In this document: piece after piece, positions 57,117 to 64,000 of the stretch
How the letters are laid out: every line of letters begins with the position of its first letter
Numbering within the stretch: the stretch's first letter is position 1
NCBI GenBank assembly: GCA_021234155.1
Contig: JAJEKV010000039.1
Span: 11,423,077 to 11,487,076 of the forward strand
Origin: Isoetes taiwanensis
Taxonomy: Eukaryota; Streptophyta; Lycopodiopsida; Isoetales; Isoetaceae
Direction of reading: 5' to 3'
DNA: 64,000 nucleotides
Made by a program: the position numbers and the translations under genes
The notes under the pieces: model-generated
The model's input: only the letters and a program-made list of their open reading frames with translations
Databases searched by the model: none
Told to the model about the DNA's origin: nothing

Positions 57117-58384
57117 ACTCCCACCACCATATTCTTACCATAAAGTCTTCACTTATAAATGGACATGATACTCAGCTTCTTGAGAGAAATAATACCAGCT
57201 AGTCTTGTCCATACCATGAAAGTCCCACTTGTTTTTGGCCTGAGCCTGAAGCTCTCTTTTTATGTACAACATGTAATAAAGAGCTAACATGAAAAAGCTT
57301 TATTGTTGTAAATGATTTCTTTTTGGAAAAACTGTGTAAAGGAAATTTGGCACAGTATGTTTACAACTTATATTAGAGCTCAGATTCCAGCCTGCAAAAA
57401 ATCATTGTTTGCTGCACCCTATTTCCAAGCAAATTTATTCATTTGCTGGGGTGCAGCACATGCACTTTAGTTCATGCACCAAAAGGTCAAAATATTGTAT
57501 GGTACAGGTGATTCGAAATATGGCTCCTTATTTGTATTCCGGAATAGCATAAGACTGCAAGGTCCTATTCCTGAATAACATACGAGTGCATATTTTATTC
57601 GGAATCAGCTTTCTTGGCATTTTTCATTAGGACAAGACTCAACATTAGCGAACTCCCCTCTGTAAAGCATACAATCATTTGGGCAAGCGTCGATAGATTC
57701 ATGCTCTAGACCAAGGTCCTTCATCAATTTCTGTGCATAACCGAGTTGCTATGGAAAAAATGGTGATAGAAGCTTAACTGAGTTGCTATGGAAAAAATTG
57801 TAGCTTTTTTATCCTAACCTTTTGTCTGGCCACAATGCAAGCTTTAGAAATCTAAAAACTATTACATGCATTAACCAATATTCTTTATGACCCATGGGCA
57901 CTTATTGTGTTATGTTGTAAATAAGATCAAGCATAAAAGAGTATAATGTTGAACATGGAGATCCTACGAATTTGTTTACAAAATTTCGACCTATGAACAA
58001 TGCTCTATAGATGTTTTCAACTCCGTCTTATCTGTATATCATCACGGTCTATACTTTTTACATTCCAATCCCTTGAGGACCTTTAGCATTTAAGATCACA
58101 GAAACTAATATAAACACTAGCGAGGATCATAACTAAGATACTACTAGCATTGTAAATTTGAGAAATTAAGATACTAGCAATAATAAATGCTAGACTTGCA
58201 AACATGAATACCTGGTCCACAGTGGAGACATGCTCGATATCCATGGTTCACACACCCTGTCAACAAACTCTACGCAGGAAGTCATGTATAGTCCATATGA
58301 TTATTGAATGCAAGATGAATTCTCTCTCCAAAATTGGCTTGCTGGAGACAAATGCTTTTACTCCTTCCCAAAGCTATATGATAT
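57117..58384. other. AT-rich intergenic DNA
   Basis: No gene recognised. TAACCGAGTTGCTATGGAAA-type words are repeated at about 57740 and 57780. Confidence 0.45.
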
Positions 58385-59246
58385 ATTTAGCAAAACATGG
58401 ACTTATTCAAATCTAAATGCTTCAAGGATGCCATGAAAGATTATATGTATTTTTAACTTTATTGATATTAATCATTTGTTCAATTTATCTTTACATCAAA
58501 AGTATGACGGAAACTAAAGTATAAAATTGCTTTCTAAACCAATATTCACTTTAATCTATATAAAATTAAATTCTCATCTAAGATAAAATCTGTATGATCA
58601 AAATACTAGTTTTTTAACATATTTTAAGAAGATATTTTTAGATTGAAATTGAATATGTTTTTGTCTTAATAATAACTATTGAATAGTTTATTGTTAATGA
58701 AATAAAACATATTGAAAACTAATCAACAATAAACTCAACTTAAAACTTTTCTTAAAGTTTTTTTAAAAGTATAGACATTTGTAAATTGTGAAGTTCTTAT
58801 AATAGTTTTAAGTCAACTGCTTATCAAACTATCAAATTTTATTTAGAAATTATCATGATTGCCAGATTTTAAAATTGTTAAATCACTGGAAATTGAAATT
58901 TCATATTCTTGAAATGTCTAATTCTAAATAGACTCAAGTGAAATTTATTTAAAAAAAAAAAAAATTATTCTTTGATAACCATTATAATTTTTGTGATTAA
59001 AATCTATAAATATGATAACAATCAAGAAAATAATACATATATATTCTTTAATGGCATCCTTGAAGTGTTATCTATCAAATCTGAATAAGTCTAAGTTTTG
59101 TTGATATGTCATCTATGGAATTCTTCCACAATAACACTTATGTAAACATCAATTTTTGAAGAAGGTACTTGTTTTGGTCCAGGAATCAACAATATAAACA
59201 TAATAAAATGTGGCTTTGTGGCTAACCATGGTTCAATATCATACCC

Positions 59247-59900
59247 TCAAAACAATGAAGAGGAAAGGGCTTTGCATACCAATATCACACCAGGAGACTT
59301 AGAAACCCGATTGAAATCTCTTTTTATAGCATCATTCATGGCCCTAGGACTCTTGAACCGGGCTCTAAAGACAACCTGACAATGCAAATGATCTACAGTA
59401 GCACCACGCTCCATGGCCACAGCTCCACCAACACACCTCCGATTGCAAAACCCCACAAGACCATCATAAAAACTCATGGGCACATCTTGCCCAGACAGAC
59501 CTAAGGTAACACTCACATCTATGGCATTCCAGTCCTGCTCAACAGAAGAACCACCATATCCCCCGGTCTCACACTCTTGGGAATTGGAAGAACTCAGGTT
59601 TATTATATGGCTCAGAGAACCAGGGACAGAGCAACCAATACTCGTCCCCTTTCTCGCTGCCCTCTTCAGAGACATGTGGCTGAAATTTAGAGACAAAAAC
59701 AAAGGGAAGAACACAGCCGGCTTACCTCGGGCACAAATCCCCTTTGGGAAGACTCCACCTCCGCTCCCCACCAAGCAACCCGACCCCTGCTTATCCAAAA
59801 CCCCAAAAAAGAAACAAGCCCAGAGCCAGGACACATGAGAACCTCCGCCCTCAGCATCTCCGCCATCCCTGGAGCACACCACGGTGGCAGTTCCGGCCAA
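59247..59900 (-). pseudogene. ORF with HUH (His-hydrophobic-His) motif, replication-initiator-like
   Basis: The 217-codon minus frame has a Gly/Ser-rich N-terminus. Its C-terminal half reads FYDGLVGFCNRRCVGGAVAM, then ERGATVDHLHCQVVFRARF and VILVCKALSS before the stop. HLH preceded by Asp and followed by hydrophobics fits the metal-binding HUH motif of rolling-circle endonucleases, and ERG...HLH(C/I/L)Q resembles HUH proteins of some plant and algal transposons (Replitron-like). The frame ends before any catalytic Tyr could be seen, so it is probably truncated. Assignment rests on motif memory and not on a search. Confidence 0.4.
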
Positions 59901-60125
59901 CCGGGCAAAAGATGCTCGGCCTACATTCCAGGGTTTCGAATCCCCACTGCCACCGTCACCAAAATACCATACTCACATAAGAATACTTATATACACCATT
60001 AAAAACCTTAGGTTATAAAAATATGATTCCAAATTTCGGCCACATTATCAATGTATTTTAAAATTTGCCCTATATATTATCACAAATGTGTTTAGCGTCA
60101 TAAGAGCGTCATAGGAGGAGGAGCT

Positions 60126-60623
60126 ATGGCGCCGAAGAGCGTCATAGGAGGAGGAGCTATGGCGCCGGGCACCAAAAACAAGAAAAAAGGCAGCAATAAA
60201 TTCAAATCTGTAAGGCATGTTGGTGCTACTGAAGGGGCCAAGGAGCCCGATCTTAAATTCAAATCTGTAAGGCATGTTGTTGCTACCGAAGCGGCCAAGG
60301 AGCCCGATCCTAAATTCAAATCTGTAAGGCATGTTGGTGCTACAGAAGCGGCCAAGGAGCCCGATCCTAAATTCAAATCTGTAAGGCATTTTGGTGCTAC
60401 CGGAGCGGCCAAGGAGCCCAAGATCGGCGATGAAGCGGCCAAGGAGCCCAAGATTGGCGATGAAGCGGCCAAGATTGCTGAAGGCGATGGAGACGGCGAC
60501 GGGGATCCTTTTATTGAATCTACTGGTACGCAACTCCCAAGGCGTTGCCCTCGTTGTCACAGAAATAAATACTACTGTCTGAATTGCCGGTGTATCTTAG
60601 GCGTAGGGTTCATAATGCTGTAA
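60126..60623 (+). CDS. Hypothetical protein with four 20-residue repeats and a Cys-rich tail
   Basis: A 165-codon frame. Residues about 24-105 contain four tandem copies of a KFKSVRHVGATEAAKEPDP unit, then KEPKIGDEAA twice and an Asp/Gly run. The end, CPRCHRNKYYCLNCRC, has paired Cys-x-x-Cys motifs suited to zinc. The start region is itself a 36-bp duplication (GAGCGTCATAGGAGGAGGAG). No family recognised. The minus strand is also open because of the repeat; the plus frame is preferred for its ATG and Cys motif. It may be a transposon accessory gene or a chance ORF on a minisatellite. Confidence 0.4.
   Translation: MAPKSVIGGGAMAPGTKNKKKGSNKFKSVRHVGATEGAKEPDLKFKSVRHVVATEAAKEPDPKFKSVRHVGATEAAKEPDPKFKSVRHFGATGAAKEPKIGDEAAKEPKIGDEAAKIAEGDGDGDGDPFIESTGTQLPRRCPRCHRNKYYCLNCRCILGVGFIML
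60198..60420 (+). repeat. 60-bp coding minisatellite, four units
   Basis: Unit includes AAATTCAAATCTGTAAGGCA and GCGGCCAAGGAGCCCGATC. Copies begin near 60198, 60254, 60311 and 60368 and differ by a few bases. Confidence 0.9.
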
Positions 60624-61115
60624 GCATCTCTCAGATCTGAATTTTTGTTATAATCTTTCATATATAGCAGAGTTTTAGCAGAGTTTGAGTTTCTTGGCTG
60701 GATAATCCGCTTGTTCTTCTTGTTTGATTTGGACCCTATTATGAGAATTTTCACAATTTTAGGTTGAGTTTATTATTTATTTCAATATATTATATTCCAT
60801 AAACAAAAACTATTCAATACTTATTATTAAAAAATAAACGTATTCAATTTCAATCTAAAATTATCTTCTTTAAAATAAAATTACATTTTAATCATATAGA
60901 GTTTATCTTATATGAGAATTTATTTCTAAATAGATTAAAGTGAATATTAATTTAGAAAGCAATTTTATACTTTGTATAATTTCCATCATACTTTTGATCT
61001 AAAACTAAATTGAACAAATTATTAAAATCAATAAAGTTATAAATACGTATAATCTTATAATGGCATCCTTCAAGCATACCTATTAGATTTGAATAAGTCC
61101 AAATTTTACTAAATA

Positions 61116-61970
61116 AGTCCAAATTTTAAATATGTTCTACCAAGCTTATACAACATTCATAAGCAGAAAGGCCACACAACTTCTATTTTCCATAGCCAAA
61201 TGTCAAACTTCTGTTTCCCCTCTACAGATTTAGTTCCGCCTGCAATATACCAAGGACAGGCTGTGATTTTCCTACGCGAGCGCTAAACAATAGAGTTTCT
61301 AGAAAAGGATAATTTGGATAAAAGGTGTTCTTAGATAAACCTTTTTGGTAATTTTTTTTTTTTTTTTGGTATTTAAGGAGGCAGTCTGAGAGCCAAGGAG
61401 AAGGGAAGCGAGGGTTCGAAATTTTCTGAAAAGTGAGATAAACAACAAAAATCTTTTTATTTTTTAGATCAATAGGACATCTCAAATATTGGCAGGACGT
61501 GTACAATCCAATATAAAAATAGTAGGACAAAGTCCAATTTCCTTAAACAAAAAATCCCACAAAGTTAATGAAATCTTATACACAAAAAGGCAATGCTTAA
61601 ATTTGTACCTCTGGGTTGTGGTTGAAACTTGAATGGATCGTCTTGCATATCTTATTCGGCCATGGCCATGGACGGGATGGGACAAGAAGTGGACGCCTTC
61701 TCTCTCTTTCTCTTCTTTGTTGTTTATCTGCCTATTCTGTTTCCCCCACGTATACATAAGAGGGAAGAAAAGGAATAAAATCAGAGAGAAAAATTGGATT
61801 TATATATTTAAATGTAAAACAAAAAGGAATCCAACTTTTTGGTTAATATTTTAAAGCTGAATTTCTATATGTAAGATAAGTTATATTAAATAAAATATAC
61901 ATACTAAAAAAAATCCTCCGTCCCTTCAATTGATTAGAAAGGACAAAATCCTACTCATAAAAAATTAGTC
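61116..61970. other. AT-rich intergenic DNA
   Basis: No gene recognised. Long T runs at about 61350. Confidence 0.45.
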
Positions 61971-63844
61971 CTACTCATCAATCCCTTGCTCAGAACAATA
62001 AGTTGCAAATTTGTTGGAGCAGAACTCTCCTCCACCATCAGTGCGAAGAGAAATCAGTTTCTTTCCTGTAAACCTTTCAACCTCCACTTGAAATGCCACA
62101 AATTGGTCAAAGGCTTTAGATTTGGATCTCAGCAAATAGACAAACATCTTTCTTGTATGATCATAAAGAAACATGAGTATATAATGGGCACCACATACAA
62201 TTGTTGGCTGAATGGGGCCACAAATGTCACCATGGACCAGCTCTAAAATCTGGGATGCATGAGAATCAGAGGATGGAAAATGTTCTCTGGTGGTTTTACT
62301 CATGAGACAAGCATTACAGGGAGCTGTGGCATGAACAGTGGGTCTTAACCCTTTCTTTGTGACAATATGGTGAAGACGGGCTGGAGAATGGCCAAATCTG
62401 TAATGCCAAATAGAATGCTTAGAAGGAGGAGCAATTACCAGATTAGTTTGTTCAACCATGGAGGTGTCATCTTTAATTTGGTAGAGATTTCCAGACCGAA
62501 TTGCAGTGAGCAGTATGTCTCTTTTCTTGTTGGTCACATGACAAAGATTGAATGTGAACACAACCTTCAGTCCAGCATCTGCTATCTTACTGACACAAAA
62601 CAGATTTTTATGGAGGCCAGGAACATGCAAGACATCAGTGACAAGCTTGATGCAACTGGATTGAAGTGGAATTGCAACAGTTCCTCAGGCTACAACAAAT
62701 TGATGATGATTGTCACCCATCCTTACTAATCGATGACTAGAAAAAGGACTGTAGGAAATAAAGTTTGAGCGATTTGGAGACATATGGCTTGTGGCTCCAG
62801 AATCCAAATACCAAGTAGGATCTGCAGGATAAACATCACCAGTCATGACTGTGCAAAGAAAATCTTGTACCATGTTGTTTTGCTCAATAATTGGAGATCG
62901 AGCTTGCTCAATTGTTGGTGATGGAATAGGTGCTGGAGCTCTGCATTCTTTTGCAAGGTGCCCTCCCTTCTATCATCTGTAACAAGTGATCTTGGTCCTA
63001 TCCAATCTTGGCTTCCTGGTGTCTTTCTTTTTATTTGGCCTGAGATCAGCAAGCATGAGAGAATCAGTCCCTTTTGATGGACTTATTTCTTGCTGACGAA
63101 GAGCTTCATTCTTGACCCGATCTAATGCTGTATCAAACGTGTAATCATCCAATCTTCCTTTAAGATTTATGACAAACCTTCAAATGCTTTGGGCAAACTA
63201 TTCAATAACATACACACTTTCTCATCTTTTGTTATTGGCACTCCAGTTGCACATTGATCATGTAACATGTCCTTCATCTGACAGACATGATCCATGACGT
63301 CTCCTCCCTCATTGAGATGCAACTCATAGAGATGTTTTCTCAATATAAGCCTGTTGCCAGCACTTGTAGACTCATAATGATGAAGGAGAATATTCCACAC
63401 CTCCTTTGCATAGTTGGCTCTCTTGACAAGCCTTGCAGGAGTATCATCCAAGCTAGTTGAAATGATCAATCTAGCCTTCCTATCTTTTTCAAGAAAATCA
63501 GCCTGAGGGATATCAATCACAACCTCAATAGTCGGTTCAGACCTTTCAGAGCTTGCTGGCAGAGATGCAAACTCTGGATTCACAGCTTCCCAAAGTTGTT
63601 TGTCCTCAAGAATCATTTGCATGCGTCATTTCCACATTTGGAAGTTTTTGCCAGTGAAGCGAGGAATCAAATGCCATTCAGTAGGTGAGATGGTAGCAGG
63701 ATTTGCATCAATGATGCTTTGCAAGGAATTTTTTTTTTTTTTAATGGGAGGATTTACTATAGGTTTACATTCAGGCCAACCAGATGAATTGATGGAAGAA
63801 ATTCCAACCTTTTTCACAGATCCTCTGCCTGTTAGTATGGACAA
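61971..63844 (-). pseudogene. Copia-type retrotransposon gag-pol, truncated
   Basis: In minus-strand order: gag N-terminus with IPRFTGKNFQMWK, stop, then MQMILEDKQLWEAV (63600 region); UBN2-type gag with KRANYAKEVWNILLHHYEST; a zinc knuckle CYR..KGGHLAKEC (about 62940-62985) in which two codons are stops (TGA TAG); protease WYLDSGATSHM (about 62805); GAG-pre-integrase HYRFGHSPARLHHI; and integrase core LVHGDICGP and SLRTDGGGEFCSNKF. It ends inside integrase, so RT and RNase H are missing. LTRs were not found; the 5' LTR would lie right of the window edge. Several stops make it dead. Confidence 0.85.
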
Positions 63845-64000
63845 GGTGGGTTGTAAGTTCTTGTATGCATGTATTATGTTACTACGTGAATCTTAGAACA
63901 ACCTTTTCACATGCAGGGATATATTGTTGTGAACCCTCTCTAGGCCTTCATACATGGATCTAGAATGTCATTATCTGAAGAGTGAGTAAGTTTTTTATTT

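Larger units (their letters stand above)
58385..61115. mobile_element. Region bounded by ~300-bp inverted repeats (DNA transposon or foldback pair)
   Basis: 58385-58700 matches the reverse complement of 60790-61115 over about 300 bp with scattered differences, for example GGACTTATTCAAATCTAA, ATCAAAAGTATGACGGAAA and TATAAAATTGCTTTCTAAA. A third end in the same orientation as the right end lies at 59048-59105, so 58385-59105 may be a complete ~720-bp foldback element by itself. Two ORFs lie between the outer repeats. No DDE transposase is visible. Confidence 0.6.

Noticed and set aside
60048-60560. Minus-strand 170-codon frame with LLGRF repeats
   Set aside because: Antisense shadow of the 60-bp minisatellite; the plus frame has the better start and a Cys motif.
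58385-61115. Calling the region a proven Replitron or Mutator element
   Set aside because: The HUH motif and long inverted repeats do not belong to the same known class, and the third repeat end leaves the borders ambiguous.

Overview
The window looks like plant nuclear DNA, most likely from a fern or another non-seed vascular plant. It is AT-rich and intron-containing, carries PLS-class pentatricopeptide-repeat genes with the 'MYAKCGSLEES' style common in ferns and mosses, and is packed with nested, mostly decayed transposable elements. The species cannot be fixed from sequence alone. Only two genes look intact: two tandem PPR genes on the minus strand (20.5-22.4 kb and 24.5-26.9 kb). A small coiled-coil gene may lie between them. 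Most of the rest is mobile DNA and broken genes.

Left part (0-20 kb): a Pack-MULE-like element (187-4259) has long inverted ends and carries pieces of a beta-xylosidase gene and a BES1/BZR1 transcription factor gene. Then come a (GAT)n array, a tRNA-derived SINE, several truncated LINE 3' ends, a degraded exon-rich area with a BTB-domain exon (10.7-13.8 kb), and an L1-like LINE whose own 3' end is present inverted at both borders (17.3-19.56 kb).

Middle (27-50 kb): a small relative of the Pack-MULE, a 1.5-kb tandem duplication (27.6-30.8 kb), a head-to-head pair of LINEs (30.9-36.3 kb), a Helitron terminus, an ORF1-only LINE derivative (42.8-44.0 kb), and a Penelope-like retroelement (44.3-49.9 kb) broken by a SINE, an internal duplication and a 2.9-kb LINE. 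One LINE family recurs about nine times. Each copy ends in GTGGACG(A/T)TAAAA followed by a different microsatellite, and most carry a small terminal hairpin whose stem changes in a compensatory way.

Right part (51-64 kb): a 1.63-kb LTR with a tRNA-Met primer-binding site is followed, where gag should be, by a broken ORF whose N-terminus copies the histone H3 tail and whose C-terminus is a histone H3/CENH3-like fold, separated by about 240 residues of charged linker. This is the most unusual feature seen. After it come a receptor-like cytoplasmic kinase pseudogene split by a LINE, a region with ~300-bp inverted repeats around an ORF with an HUH (His-Leu-His) motif and a minisatellite-bearing ORF, and a truncated Copia gag-pol on the minus strand.

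The parts do not form a pathway. The window is a gene-poor interval in which two organelle-type RNA-binding protein genes survive among nested transposons, several of which have captured or broken host genes.
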